A stretch of 64,000 nucleotides of DNA from positions 2,790,001 to 2,854,000 of the forward strand of contig NZ_CP159834.1 in the NCBI RefSeq assembly GCF_047730165.1. Reading direction: 5' to 3'. The DNA is from Patiriisocius sp047730165 (GTDB taxonomy: Bacteria > Bacteroidota > Bacteroidia > Flavobacteriales > Flavobacteriaceae). Made by a program: the position numbers and the translations under genes. Positions 16,537 to 25,574 of this stretch are shown here, one piece after another (position 1 is the first letter of the stretch; each line of letters opens with the position of its first letter). The notes under the pieces are model-generated. The model worked only from the letters and a program-made list of their open reading frames with translations, was not told the DNA's origin and searched no databases.

Positions 16537-17813
16537 TTATATTCAGACGTAAGACTTTCTGGTGCTATGGTACCCACGAGTGTTTCCATAATACCTTGCG
16601 CTGCTCTTTCACCCGCTATCATCGCTGCATTTAGCGACCCATTAAGCTGCGTATCTCCACCAAGAAAGATTCTTGAATTCAATCGCGTTTCCGAAGGAAG
16701 CATCTCATAATGCAAGCCACTCAGTGCTGGCAACGCTTGTGGAATTGAATAGTGTTTTATAAAGGTAAGAACTCGTATATCGCAATACTGCTGCAATTCT
16801 TCCTCTACTTTAAGTATTAAATCTTCTTTTGATAATCGATGCTCTTTTACAACAGTAACGGAGAGTAATTCGCCTGTACCCGAAGATTTCGTTTCGACGC
16901 TTGTATGATAAAATATATTATTGATAAGGGCATCTTCATCCGCGATAAGCCCAATAATTGGTTTCTCAATGTTGCGACTATTTGTTTCAAAATATAAGGT
17001 ATCGCAAGATTTCCATTTCGTTTCTTGATTTCTCAGATTAGCGATCAGCGCACTCGGGGCTGTTGCCACAATGGTAAAATGACTTTCTAGTTTTGCACCA
17101 TCAGCAAGAAAAATAGTATCCTCTTCAATAGCCTTTACCTTGGTGTCAAAACGAAAGCTAGTTTGCTTTAAATTCTCTTTTAACTGTCGCGGTATCGCCT
17201 CCATCCCAGCTTTTGGCACTGCCGCAAAACCTTCTCCAAACATTTTATAAACAAACTCAAACATTCTAGAAGATGTTTTAAGTTGCGGTTCTAGAAAAAT
17301 GCCACTAAAAAATGGTTTGAAAAATCTAGTAATCATTTCTTCTGAAAAACCAAAGTCCTTTAAATACTGCAAAGTGGTTAGTTCTGTCTTTGTGAAAATC
17401 TCAGAGAGCTTGGTTTTTTTTAGGAGTCCATTTAGCTTCAATATTTTCACTTTATCTGATAACGTTCCTATTCCAGAAAAGAGCGTTGGGATGAGTAAGG
17501 AAAGATTTCTTAAAGGATCTCCTAAGGTTTTTGAGGTGCCGTTATTATAAATGGTTGCGCCCGGCAGCAAGGGTTGCAATTCTAATGCTTTGAAATTTAA
17601 ATATTTCTTTGCGGCGGGATATGACGTTAACAACACCTGAAAGCCGTGATCTAATTGATATCCATGTTCCACATCTGTTTTCACTCTTCCACCTACGCGA
17701 TCTGTTGCCTCTATGACAACTGGACTATACCCATTATCTTCTAAAACACGCGCAGCTATTAGTCCGCTTATGCCAGCACCTATGATGTGTATTTTGTAGT
17801 CCTGTCTATCCAT
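16533..17813 (-). CDS. FAD-dependent oxidoreductase, amine-oxidase/protoporphyrinogen-oxidase-like
   Basis: 426 residues. The N-terminus HIIGAGISGLIAARVLEDNG followed by VVIEATDRVGGRVKTD is a Rossmann ADP-binding motif plus the GG-R flavin motif of the amine oxidase/phytoene desaturase superfamily. The C-terminus RIFLGGDTQLNGSLNAAMIAGERAAQ is the second FAD-binding motif. The middle (YQLDHGFQVL) resembles bacterial carotenoid/prenyl desaturase-like homologues. The substrate cannot be assigned. No carotenoid genes are adjacent; the next minus gene upstream encodes a phosphatidyltransferase about 80 bases away. Confidence 0.85.
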   Translation of the reverse strand: MDRQDYKIHIIGAGISGLIAARVLEDNGYSPVVIEATDRVGGRVKTDVEHGYQLDHGFQVLLTSYPAAKKYLNFKALELQPLLPGATIYNNGTSKTLGDPLRNLSLLIPTLFSGIGTLSDKVKILKLNGLLKKTKLSEIFTKTELTTLQYLKDFGFSEEMITRFFKPFFSGIFLEPQLKTSSRMFEFVYKMFGEGFAAVPKAGMEAIPRQLKENLKQTSFRFDTKVKAIEEDTIFLADGAKLESHFTIVATAPSALIANLRNQETKWKSCDTLYFETNSRNIEKPIIGLIADEDALINNIFYHTSVETKSSGTGELLSVTVVKEHRLSKEDLILKVEEELQQYCDIRVLTFIKHYSIPQALPALSGLHYEMLPSETRLNSRIFLGGDTQLNGSLNAAMIAGERAAQGIMETLVGTIAPESLTSEYN

Positions 17814-17894
17814 TGCTGTATGATTTCTAAATAAAAATGATTATTATTTTCTTCTTTGATTGTTTTCTAATTCAATACAACTTGAATGTAGAAT

Positions 17895-18656
17895 CTATAG
17901 CAATTTTCTAATCCCAATAAAAACAAAAACCATAAGCGAGTACCATAGAAAAAAGGAAACGATATATTCTTTATACCCTGAAACTAGCATGGCACTTATT
18001 ATTAAAAGTTGGAAGCCAAGACCAAAGGTCGATATTGCTGTCATTAGTATATTAGGCAATCGTTTTCCTGTAGACGCTTTTGCATCAAGCGCATATATTA
18101 TTTTATCAAAAACCCCGTACAGCGCTTTGTAAATTTTGAAGAGAAGATTTACATCTTTCTGTTTTTCCCCTTTAAGTGCCAGAGGAATATCCGTTTCAAA
18201 AACCCTACTCGTTGTATCTCCGTTTACACTATTTCTTAAAATCACGTAGTAATAGTTATACAACGTCCCTTGTAACTGAATGCCTAAAAAAGACAAAAAG
18301 CAATACAAGAAATGGACCTCGGTAATGTACCACAGGGCTATAAAAATTAAAAGATTTAGTAAGATGTCTGCTACAGAGTCAAGATAGCGTCCTGTATACG
18401 AAGGGGTGTTTTTTACTCTTGCCAGTTCGCCATCAGCAGCGTCCAATATTGATTTAGATAGTAAAAAAAATGCTGCCGCCCAGTAATATCCAAAAATGAT
18501 ACAAGCAATACCAATCAAACCAGAAATTATAAACCAAATTGTCACGTCAATGGGCGTATAGGAAGTCTCCTTAAGCGAATTTGCAATGCGCCTAGCTATA
18601 GGCCTTCCATAATCTGAAAGGTCTAAAAACTTATATTCTTTTGGGACTTTTGACAT
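17895..18656 (-). CDS. CDP-alcohol phosphatidyltransferase family membrane protein
   Basis: Transfers a phosphatidyl-type group from a CDP-linked donor to an alcohol, building phospholipid head groups or related polyol phosphates. The catalytic signature D-G-x2-A-R-x8-G-x3-D-x3-D is seen as DGELARVKNTPSYTGRYLDS followed by VAD, at about residues 94-116. Around it are roughly six hydrophobic helices, as expected for the integral-membrane family (253 residues). The partner alcohol cannot be told. It is divergently arranged with folE, each with its own promoter box in the 256-base gap. Confidence 0.87.
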   Translation of the reverse strand: MSKVPKEYKFLDLSDYGRPIARRIANSLKETSYTPIDVTIWFIISGLIGIACIIFGYYWAAAFFLLSKSILDAADGELARVKNTPSYTGRYLDSVADILLNLLIFIALWYITEVHFLYCFLSFLGIQLQGTLYNYYYVILRNSVNGDTTSRVFETDIPLALKGEKQKDVNLLFKIYKALYGVFDKIIYALDAKASTGKRLPNILMTAISTFGLGFQLLIISAMLVSGYKEYIVSFFLWYSLMVFVFIGIRKLL

Positions 18657-18733
18657 ACTATTTTTTAATCTGAAATTTTTAACAATTACACCACCTCAGT
18701 ATTTACTGAAGATATGCTTTTTTATTTAAAATG

Positions 18734-18741
18734 CAAAAGTA
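18734..18741 (-). promoter_or_regulatory. Bacteroidetes -7 promoter box (TACTTTTG) for the phosphatidyltransferase gene
   Basis: Minus-strand TACTTTTG fits TAnnTTTG and lies 77 bases upstream of the start codon at 18656. Confidence 0.4.
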
Positions 18742-18793
18742 CAACAGCCATATAGATTAAGAGTACGGCAAAATGTTAATATTGTTTAAATAT

Positions 18794-18826
18794 TTTGGAG
18801 AATAGTTAAACAAAGCTGTACCTTTG
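18794..18826 (+). promoter_or_regulatory. folE promoter (TTTG - 21 bp - TACCTTTG)
   Basis: Both Bacteroidetes elements are present: TTTG at 18794-18797 and TACCTTTG at 18819-18826, separated by 21 bases. The predicted start of transcription near 18832 leaves about 80 nt of leader before folE. Confidence 0.6.
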
Positions 18827-18912
18827 TATCACAAAGAATGGTAAACATTGAAATACATGTTATAAACTTTCTGAAAATTTTTGAACAAAAATATACTCGT
18901 ATACTAAAATAG

Positions 18913-19611
18913 ATGAAATTGAAAACAGAAAATTTAGCACCTAAAAATGGCAATAAAATAAATGATTTTTCTCTTAATGAAATAGGAGATGACCATATGT
19001 TTACTGGATTAGAAACTCCTATGAAAGCAGATGCATTTGCGCTTTCAGATTTAGAAAAGAAAGAAAAAATATCAAGTTTATTTGAAGAGATAATGGATGT
19101 GCTAGGTTTAGACCTTACAGATGATTCATTAAAAGGGACTCCAGACAGAGTTGCGAAAATGTATATTGAAGAAATCTTCTCAGGACTTAATCCATCTACT
19201 AAACCTAAGATTTCGTTGTTTGATAATAAATATCAATACAATCAAATGCTGGTTGAAAAAAACATCACCTTTTATTCTAATTGCGAACATCACTTCGTGC
19301 CATTCACCGGTAAAGCCCACATTGCATATGTTTCCTCCGGAAAAGTTATTGGACTTTCTAAACTGAATAGAATCGTACAATATTACGCAAAGCGTCCACA
19401 AGTACAGGAGCGTTTAACAAATCAAATAGCCACAGACTTAAAAGCGATCTTAAACACAGAAGATATTGCTGTCATTATTGACGCAAAGCATTTATGTGTT
19501 TCGTCTCGCGGCGTAAAGGATGATTCTTCTACTACAATCACTTCTTATTATAGCGGCATATTTAACGAGCCTACTAAAATTGCAGAATTACAAAACTATT
19601 TAAAGCAATAA
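18913..19611 (+). CDS. folE: GTP cyclohydrolase I
   Basis: First step of tetrahydrofolate/pterin synthesis: GTP to 7,8-dihydroneopterin triphosphate. Zinc and active-site residues are visible in FYSNCEHHFVPFTGKAHIAY and in DAKHLCVSSRGVKDDSSTT. The helix GTPDRVAKMYIEEIFSGL and RPQVQERLTNQIATDL are further family marks. The length of 232 residues includes a somewhat extended, non-conserved N-terminus of about 45 residues, so a later start is conceivable; the ATG at 18913 follows a good promoter. No other folate gene is adjacent. Confidence 0.96.
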   Translation: MKLKTENLAPKNGNKINDFSLNEIGDDHMFTGLETPMKADAFALSDLEKKEKISSLFEEIMDVLGLDLTDDSLKGTPDRVAKMYIEEIFSGLNPSTKPKISLFDNKYQYNQMLVEKNITFYSNCEHHFVPFTGKAHIAYVSSGKVIGLSKLNRIVQYYAKRPQVQERLTNQIATDLKAILNTEDIAVIIDAKHLCVSSRGVKDDSSTTITSYYSGIFNEPTKIAELQNYLKQ

Positions 19612-19967
19612 ACCCTCAACAACTGATTTTAATAACAAAATGCATAAGCAATCTGCAAAATGATTTATTGATGACTTCTACTTCCACCGCTGCGGGAAAA
19701 ATAAAAGAAGCCAGAAAAGCACTATAAAACAATCCGTTTGACTCTCAAAAGATGATCGACAACATGGAGGAGCCTGCACGAAAGTATTCGCACCCATTTA
19801 AAACGATAATGCCAGATTATTAACAGAACACGTGAGAGTGCACCAGAAGGCTGAATATAAATTGAAAAGTGATAAAATTACGCACTCACGCTTTACTTAA
19901 ACTGCATATATTTTGAATGAAAAACGCTGTACTTTTTGCTATGTGGTTTGTTTGCAACTAATAAAGG
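19612..19967. other. Intergenic gap without a supported gene
   Basis: Convergent gap between folE and the exonuclease gene. It contains broken protein-like scraps (for example around 19750-19820) but no open frame that resembles a known family and no clear terminator hairpin. Confidence 0.3.
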
Positions 19968-21377
19968 CTAAGATTGCATTTCGTTTACAGGCCTAATAAT
20001 ATTTTTTACAGAAACATTTTTTTGAACGAATCCAGCTATTAATTTGGTCGTATGGTGATTGTTCGCATAACGCGTAATCTGGCTTGACAATTGTTCAAAG
20101 TCTGAAACAGCAGTATCTATATTAATAAAACCAAAGCCTTTATACTGCCCTTGTTCTATAAGAACTATGGCATTCTCATCATCGGTTCTACCTGCCTGTT
20201 TTATTATAAAAGTCTCTTTTTCATTTTCAAGTTGTACTAAGGCCTCTTGCACTCTAGTATTATAAACAGCAACATCTTCATCACCAGAACAAATGCCATT
20301 GCAATCCTTTATTTTATAATGAGAACAAGATGCATTTGTGGTTTGTAATGTGCAATATTTAGGGCATAATGTATAGCGCTCGCATACTTGCATTAATCGT
20401 TCTAAGCCCACCACTTGACTATAGATTGTGGCAACAGAATTGATCATACTTTTAGTTTTCCCCAAGGCCAACTGGATAACTCCTTTTTGATTTATGTAAG
20501 AAATAATCTGAAATGTATTAACAGGGCGCTTTTGTGCCTTATTGTAAATAGGATAAAACTTCCTTATATAATCTGCCTCTAAGAGCAATGCGCACAGTTC
20601 GTTACCGGTCTCTACAAAATCTAAATGATACGTCGCAGTACACTGGTCGATCGACTTTTGAGTTTTAGAATATAAATGCGATAACACCCGAGATTGTATA
20701 TTTTTTGCCTTTCCCACATATAGAATCTTCCCAGCTTGATCTTTAAAAAGATAGATACCTGTAGTAGTTGGCAGCCTATTAAAATCCTCTATACTAATAT
20801 GGGGAGGCATGGTGCCTTGCCGTGAAGATTTATTTAGAAAATTAAAAAAAACACTGAAATTTGCAACCGAGTCTATCTCCAATAATGTTAAAAACAAAGT
20901 AGCAGTAGCGCGCGTATCTGCCTCTGCCCTATGCGCTCCTTGAAGCGAGATCCCTAAAGACCTACAGAGCTTACCTAAACTATAGGAAGGCAATCCTGGT
21001 ATTAATTTGCGAGAAAGGCGAACGGTACAGAGTTTTTTCCGAAGAAATTTATAATCCACCATTTTAAACTCTTTCTCCAAGAAACCAAAATCAAAACTAA
21101 CATTATGCGCCACAAAAATGGCATCACGTGTTTTTTCCTCCACGATAGACGCTATCTCGTGAAATCTGGGAGCATCTGCCACCATCTCGTTTGTAATACC
21201 GGTGAGTGCGATAATATTTTGAGGTATGTAAGCATCAGGATTTATTAATGAAGACCATACATCTGTAATTTTCATATTTTCTATGGTGATGATACATATC
21301 TCGGTCATGCGACCCTGGCGTACGTTACCTGTCGTTTCTACGTCAATGACGGTGTATTTTGCTTTGTTTAGTTCCAA
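19968..21377 (-). CDS. DEDD exonuclease fused to a GIY-YIG endonuclease domain (Cho/UvrC-like)
   Basis: 469 residues with two nuclease domains. Residues 1-170 are a DnaQ-like 3'-5' exonuclease: IDVETTGN (motif I), AHNVSFDFGFLEKEF (motif II) and HRAEADTRAT (motif III). Residues about 205-285 are a GIY-YIG domain (TTGIYLFKDQAGKILYVGKA, then IQSRVLSHL). The C-terminal part has several Cys (CERYTLCPKYC, CNGIC) typical of the Cho/UvrC N-terminal half. The architecture is known in Bacteroidetes and some other bacteria and suggests a DNA-repair incision and resection role, possibly an accessory to UvrABC. Confidence 0.9.
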   Translation of the reverse strand: MELNKAKYTVIDVETTGNVRQGRMTEICIITIENMKITDVWSSLINPDAYIPQNIIALTGITNEMVADAPRFHEIASIVEEKTRDAIFVAHNVSFDFGFLEKEFKMVDYKFLRKKLCTVRLSRKLIPGLPSYSLGKLCRSLGISLQGAHRAEADTRATATLFLTLLEIDSVANFSVFFNFLNKSSRQGTMPPHISIEDFNRLPTTTGIYLFKDQAGKILYVGKAKNIQSRVLSHLYSKTQKSIDQCTATYHLDFVETGNELCALLLEADYIRKFYPIYNKAQKRPVNTFQIISYINQKGVIQLALGKTKSMINSVATIYSQVVGLERLMQVCERYTLCPKYCTLQTTNASCSHYKIKDCNGICSGDEDVAVYNTRVQEALVQLENEKETFIIKQAGRTDDENAIVLIEQGQYKGFGFINIDTAVSDFEQLSSQITRYANNHHTTKLIAGFVQKNVSVKNIIRPVNEMQS

Positions 21378-21792
21378 GAAGTAAATATAAGGGATTTTGG
21401 ATTAATTCCTAGTTTTAGGAAATGTTCCTTTTGTTTTATTCATACATGAACCTAGCTTTATAATGCCAGCAGCCTCTAGAAAAAAGAAAGCATATAGTTA
21501 TATCAATAGAACGTGATACAGGTTTTTTAAGAGAAGATATCATATAGCTTCCTACAAGCTCTAAACTAAATGAATTTAAAAATTTATTGGCCTAGGGTAA
21601 TGGAGACTTGCCATTATTATTTCTGAAATATTACAAATTTATCACCTATAAAGTATTTGAAGGTACCTTAGGCTATAAGTCTCTTAATGCTATAAGAAGC
21701 AAAATGATAACGTACTAAGTATCCATTTTTAGGCTAGCATACATATTGCATTTAACGCAATCTTTTCTTGTTGTGGTTACCAATAGCTATTA
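21378..21792. other. Divergent intergenic gap, no gene seen
   Basis: Lies between the exonuclease gene (minus) and the acyltransferase gene (plus). Broken frames are present but none is convincing. Confidence 0.3.
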
Positions 21793-21825
21793 TTGATAGA
21801 TACCAGTGAGGTTTATCTATATTTG
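21793..21825 (+). promoter_or_regulatory. Promoter of the lipid A acyltransferase gene (TTG - 22 bp - TATATTTG)
   Basis: TTG at 21793-21795 and TATATTTG at 21818-21825. Transcription would begin near 21831, which lies downstream of the longest possible start (21806) and therefore favours the ATG at 21848. Confidence 0.5.
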
Positions 21826-21847
21826 CCAATTCCTACAATTGAATTTT

Positions 21848-22735
21848 ATGCATTTATTTATTTTCATACTAGTATATCCTTTTATTTGGGTGCTTTCTAA
21901 ATTACCCTTTAGAGTTTTATACTTTATTTCTGATGTAGTCTACATTCTAATTTATCACCTTATTGGGTATCGTAGGGACGTCGTTAGAAAAAACATTAAA
22001 ATTGCCTACCCAGATATTTCCGAAGAAAAATTGAATACCATGATGCGGAAATTTTACCATCATTTCTGCGATATTTTTATCGAGATGATTAAAACGATGT
22101 CAATTTCTGAAGCTGAAATGAAAAAGCGTTTTGTGTTTACTAACATGGAAGTCCCTGGGCAGTTATTAAATAACAACAAAAATTTCATTCTTTGCCTAGG
22201 TCATTATGCGAGTTATGAATGGGTCTTATCAATACACTCACATCACGATAATAAGGGTTACGCAATTTATAAGAAGATAAAAAACAAGTATTTTGACACA
22301 TTAATACGAGAGATACGTGGTAAGTGGAAAACAAATCTGGTAGTAAATAAAGAGGCAAAAGTAAAAATTACTGAAGTACTAAAGGAAAAAAATGACAAGG
22401 CTGTTGTGTTTGGTTTTATTATGGACCAGTCTCCTTCAAATGCTAGAAATAAGCATTGGGCAAAATTTTTTAATATAAAAACGCCATTCTTTACCGGTGT
22501 TGAGGATATTGCTAAGGAGCATAATCTGCCATTACTATTTTTAGGCACTAAAAAGATTAAGCGAGGGTATTATGAATCTACATTTACGGTAATTACGGAG
22601 AATCCTAGAGAACATAAAGACTATGAGTTGACTGATACATATGCTCAATTATTGCAAAAACAAATAGAGATAGCTCCAGAGTTTTATTTCTGGACTCACA
22701 AACGTTTCAAGTTTATGAAGGGTCTAGATGATTAA
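21848..22735 (+). CDS. Lipid A biosynthesis acyltransferase (LpxL/HtrB family)
   Basis: Adds a secondary acyl chain to lipid A precursors at the inner membrane. The 295-residue protein has an N-terminal membrane anchor (MHLFIFILVYPFIWVLSKLP). The catalytic H-x4-E motif is seen in LCLGHYASYEWVL, and the second conserved block as FIMDQSPSNARNKHWAKFF. I use the ATG at 21848, not the upstream one, because the promoter box overlaps the extension and the anchor then starts with Met. The stand-alone location is usual in Flavobacteriaceae. A terminator follows. Confidence 0.92.
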   Translation: MHLFIFILVYPFIWVLSKLPFRVLYFISDVVYILIYHLIGYRRDVVRKNIKIAYPDISEEKLNTMMRKFYHHFCDIFIEMIKTMSISEAEMKKRFVFTNMEVPGQLLNNNKNFILCLGHYASYEWVLSIHSHHDNKGYAIYKKIKNKYFDTLIREIRGKWKTNLVVNKEAKVKITEVLKEKNDKAVVFGFIMDQSPSNARNKHWAKFFNIKTPFFTGVEDIAKEHNLPLLFLGTKKIKRGYYESTFTVITENPREHKDYELTDTYAQLLQKQIEIAPEFYFWTHKRFKFMKGLDD

Positions 22736-22800
22736 TAAGATCTATTTCTTGAAATTTGCTTCTTTCCATACGTAGTAAGCGCTTAAGACTTTATAAAACA

Positions 22801-22835
22801 AAGCCTCGTCATCATTAAGATAACGGGGCTTTTTC
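22801..22835 (+). terminator. Rho-independent terminator of the acyltransferase gene
   Basis: AAGCCTCGT pairs with ACGGGGCTT (one G-T wobble), loop of 13 bases, then five T; 66 bases after the stop codon. Confidence 0.75.
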
Positions 22836-23076
22836 GGAGGGTATAATACGTAAACCCTGTATATTAATCGAATACAATCTGACCGAAAACCACAGTAAAA
22901 ACATAATACGGAGTACCATAATGGACTTTAAATGGATATGACTACATTTGATCCTTAGTGAAAAAAGTGCCCGCCAGCAAGCGTAACAGTCTGATTGAAA
23001 ATATAAAGAACATTGTGTTTGTAAATTATTTGGGAGAGGCTTGCGGAGTTGATGGTGGAGGAATTTATTTTTCCAA
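22836..23076. other. Start of accessory region, no gene seen
   Basis: Low-complexity, AT-rich sequence with scraps such as CCCGCCAGCAAGCG (about 22970). A TACATTTG box at 22943-22950 could drive the next small gene, but the distance of 127 bases makes this weak. Confidence 0.3.
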
Positions 23077-23319
23077 ATGGAAAATGAATTGAGAAAAACC
23101 TTTGAAATTACTCAAATTTCGGATGCAGGAATTTATTGGTTAAAGGAAAATTTAATTTTTCCAGATGACGAAAATGGTATTAAAGGTAAATTAGTCTACC
23201 AAAAAGAAATGGAAGAATACATGGATCAAGAAACAAACGGGGTAGAGATTAATAATTTGAGTCGAGAATTAGAATGGGAAAATGGAGAGATTTCACTCAA
23301 AATAGAACCTGAAGAATAA
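23077..23319 (+). CDS. Small acidic orphan protein
   Basis: 80 residues, not recognised. It is strongly acidic (a long run of Glu/Asp in the second half: MEEYMDQETNGVEINNLSRE) with a mixed alpha/beta pattern and no signal peptide. Codon pattern and acidity make it a plausible small cytosolic protein, perhaps an immunity- or antitoxin-like one, but this is a guess from size and charge only. It is the first of a string of orphan genes, and its stop is followed within five bases by the box GCTTGCCAAC (23324-23333), a relative of the inverted boxes further on. Confidence 0.45.
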   Translation: MENELRKTFEITQISDAGIYWLKENLIFPDDENGIKGKLVYQKEMEEYMDQETNGVEINNLSRELEWENGEISLKIEPEE

Positions 23320-23582
23320 AAACGCTTGCCAACATCGCGTATAATTAATGGCTAGTTGTCAAGTACTTAAGCACACCACTAATAGTAAAGAAACATGTGC
23401 GCTTTAATGCGAGAGCAGGGTTTCGCAATCAAAATTCTAAAAAAAATAACGGAGTTTTATAATATGAAACAATTCTGAATTGAATAAAATAATGTGAAAA
23501 ATCTCACTCCAAATATGAATGAATTTCGATCAGGAATTTGAGCTTATTATAGAAAATATAACAATTTAAATTACGTCTGAAC
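23320..23582. other. Intergenic gap with cassette-type box, no gene
   Basis: Begins with GCTTGCCAAC (23324-23333), then sequence without protein-like frames up to the shared leader motif at 23583. Confidence 0.35.
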
Positions 23583-23617
23583 AAGCCGAAAAAAGACATA
23601 AAAATGAAGTAGGCAAA
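23583..23617 (+). repeat. Shared leader motif, copy A
   Basis: AAGCCGAAAAA, about eleven variable bases, then TGAAGTAGGCAAA. The same two blocks at almost the same spacing occur at 24262-24297. Each copy ends about 15-20 bases before a small exported-protein gene. Confidence 0.6.
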
Positions 23618-23637
23618 ATTTTTAAATCATTTATTAT

Positions 23638-23994
23638 ATGAAGAAAATTATTTTTATTTTGGTTATTTCTGCGGTATTTACATCTTGTAAAACATCAAGT
23701 TTGTATAGTGGTGGTTATCAACAACAAAATCAAACTCAAACAATTTTATCAAGTGCAAATTTTAACGTATTAGGTAGTTTTACTGGTACGGCTTCAGAAA
23801 AGATAATGACAGGGAATATATCAAAGAAACAAGGGATTATATCTCAAGCTAAGGAAAAAATGCTGGAAAAAGCAAAAAAGGCTGGTATAGAATTAATTGG
23901 CAGTAGAGCGCTTGTTAATGTATCTGTTGATTTGATAGAAACAAAAAATAGAATTTCAGCAACTATGTCAGCTGAAATAATAGAATTTAAATAA
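23638..23994 (+). CDS. Small lipoprotein, possibly DUF6567-like
   Basis: 118 residues with a lipoprotein signal (ISAVFTSC, lipobox Cys at residue 17). After a Gln/Ser-rich linker comes a small domain (FNVLGSFTGTASEKIMTGNI, then QAKEKMLEKAKKAGIELIGSRALVNVSVDL) with the look of Bacteroidetes lipoproteins grouped as DUF6567. Function unknown. It is preceded by shared leader motif A and followed by its own hairpin terminator, so it forms a self-contained unit within the accessory region. Confidence 0.65.
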   Translation: MKKIIFILVISAVFTSCKTSSLYSGGYQQQNQTQTILSSANFNVLGSFTGTASEKIMTGNISKKQGIISQAKEKMLEKAKKAGIELIGSRALVNVSVDLIETKNRISATMSAEIIEFK

Positions 23995-24003
23995 AATACA
24001 AAT

Positions 24004-24031
24004 AGCAGGGTGTTTTTTAAATCACCCTGCT
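24004..24031 (+). terminator. Hairpin terminator after the small lipoprotein gene
   Basis: AGCAGGGTG and CACCCTGCT form a perfect nine-base stem with a T-rich loop; the trailing T run is weak. Confidence 0.6.
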
Positions 24032-24261
24032 TAATAAAACAGATAAGTACTAAAAGTTCACAATGTTTAGAAAACTTGGCCGGTAAATATTTTACGGAAG
24101 GTCTGTCTTATTTATAGAGATCACGAAATTTTTAAATTTGACTTTTAAGAATAATATTTCACAATAAAATATAAAAACTTGGCAATGCTTTAAACCGAAA
24201 AGTTAGCGTCCTTTTACACGCGACTACTCATAGTCTAAGAAATATAAATATCGTTGGGAAT
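24032..24261. other. Intergenic sequence, no gene seen
   Basis: AT-rich gap between two orphan genes; no protein-like frame was found. Confidence 0.3.
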
Positions 24262-24297
24262 AAGCCGAAAAACCAACTAAATTTTGAAGTAGGCAAA
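24262..24297 (+). repeat. Shared leader motif, copy B
   Basis: Same two blocks as at 23583-23617 (AAGCCGAAAAA and TTTTGAAGTAGGCAAA), one base longer in the variable part; it ends 15 bases before the 24313 gene. Confidence 0.6.
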
Positions 24298-24312
24298 TAA
24301 ATATGTACGTGT

Positions 24313-24951
24313 ATGAAAAAATCATTAATTATCTTGAGTTTACTTTTTACAACAGCCCTATTGGCACAAACAAAGCTTTACGTTCATCCTGATGCTGACA
24401 CATATGTAGCAAATACTAAAACAATTGCAATTTTACCCTTGAAAGTACAGGTTAACTTAAGACCAAACGAACTAAAAAATTTCACACCTGAACAAATTAT
24501 AGAAATGGGTAAGAATGAATCTTTAGACATTCAAAAAGGAATGTATAGTTGGTTTTTAACAAGAAAAAAGAGAGGAACAATGTTAGTTGAAGTACAAAAC
24601 CCAATAAGAACAAATGCTTTATTAAAAAAAAGTGGTATTGATATTCATTCATATGACGAATATTTACCAAGTGAATTGGGTGAGATATTAGGTGTTGAAA
24701 CAATTATCATGGGCTCTTTTGAAACCTCAAAACCTATGTCAAATGGAGCAGCTATTGGACTTGCTGTTTTAACAGGAGGTATGTTCGCTACAAGTAGTGC
24801 TACTATGAACATGGATTTTGTGAGTACTACTGATGATGAGTTAGTGGTGAATTATTTGAAAAATATAAAAGGTACACTTGGCTCTGACGCACAAGATTTA
24901 ATTAACATTTTAATGAGAAAAGTTTCAAGAAGAATCCCATACACGAAATAA
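24313..24951 (+). CDS. Exported protein with CsgG/LpoB-like features
   Basis: 212 residues. A signal peptide (MKKSLIILSLLFTTALLA, then Q) precedes a domain beginning TKTIAILPLKVQVNLRP, the opening strand pattern of CsgG/LpoB/DUF799-type periplasmic proteins, with ELGEILGVETIIMGSFETSK as the matching later block. A glycine-rich hydrophobic segment (AAIGLAVLTGGMFATSS) may insert in or lie on a membrane. Family placement is tentative. Leader motif B lies just upstream, linking it to the lipoprotein gene 320 bases away. Confidence 0.6.
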   Translation: MKKSLIILSLLFTTALLAQTKLYVHPDADTYVANTKTIAILPLKVQVNLRPNELKNFTPEQIIEMGKNESLDIQKGMYSWFLTRKKRGTMLVEVQNPIRTNALLKKSGIDIHSYDEYLPSELGEILGVETIIMGSFETSKPMSNGAAIGLAVLTGGMFATSSATMNMDFVSTTDDELVVNYLKNIKGTLGSDAQDLINILMRKVSRRIPYTK

Positions 24952-25023
24952 TATCATTTCTCAATTTGTTTTTATGGACAACCATTGAACAAAAGTAAAA
25001 GCCATAACAATGGCTATAAGAAA

Positions 25024-25083
25024 TTGCAAGTACACGCCAATCTGAAAATCCTCGCGGATCTTAAGATTGGCTTTTACTTGCAA
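25024..25083. repeat. 60-bp nested stem-loop (attC-like in shape)
   Basis: Three nested stems: TTGCAAGTA/TACTTGCAA (25024-25032 with 25075-25083), GCCAATCT/AGATTGGC (25036-25043 with 25064-25071) and ATCC/GGAT near the tip, separated by small bulges. A further short hairpin AGCCAT/ATGGCT lies just upstream (about 25000-25014). There is no T tract, so it is not an ordinary terminator. Confidence 0.6.
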
Positions 25084-25137
25084 ATTTTAGTACTAACCCA
25101 AGCGAGTATTCATATACAATACATCATAATATTTACT

Positions 25138-25400
25138 CTATTCTATTCCATTAAGTAGCACGTTATAGGTGTCATCATCTTTATTTGCTTCTAATGACAT
25201 CCCCCCTGTCAAGCTTCCTGTTAAACTCGATTTCGTTGGTTATTACTAAAGTCAAATTGCATTTATATAATGTATCGCTAAATGCATAGACACCCTTAAC
25301 GTCATATAAAAGGTCTCTGTACTCGAAGAATTTTCAATTTTCTTGTTTCCAGAATTCTTACAGGAAGTTCAAAAAAAGGTCAAAAAAAATTTTGAATTAT
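25138..25400 (-). pseudogene. Frameshifted remnant of an unknown protein
   Basis: On the minus strand two frames give protein-like pieces: one reading TETFY...VYAFSDTLYKCNLTLVITNEIE, and in another frame LTGSLTGGMSLEANKDDDTY followed by NVLLNGIE-stop (stop at 25138-25140). Together they look like one broken gene; the family is not recognised. Confidence 0.3.
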
Positions 25401-25574
25401 AATTTTTGTAAAAATATGCACTGTTGGAATGTGTAAACTTACATTGATTATTTATTGTCTGAAAACAGCAAGCTAAGGGCTACATAGAACATTATTTAGT
25501 CGTATCAGCTGCTTACCCATAACGAGTGATTGAACTCATCTATATTCTGCAGACTCTATTCCTGCCTATGGCAA

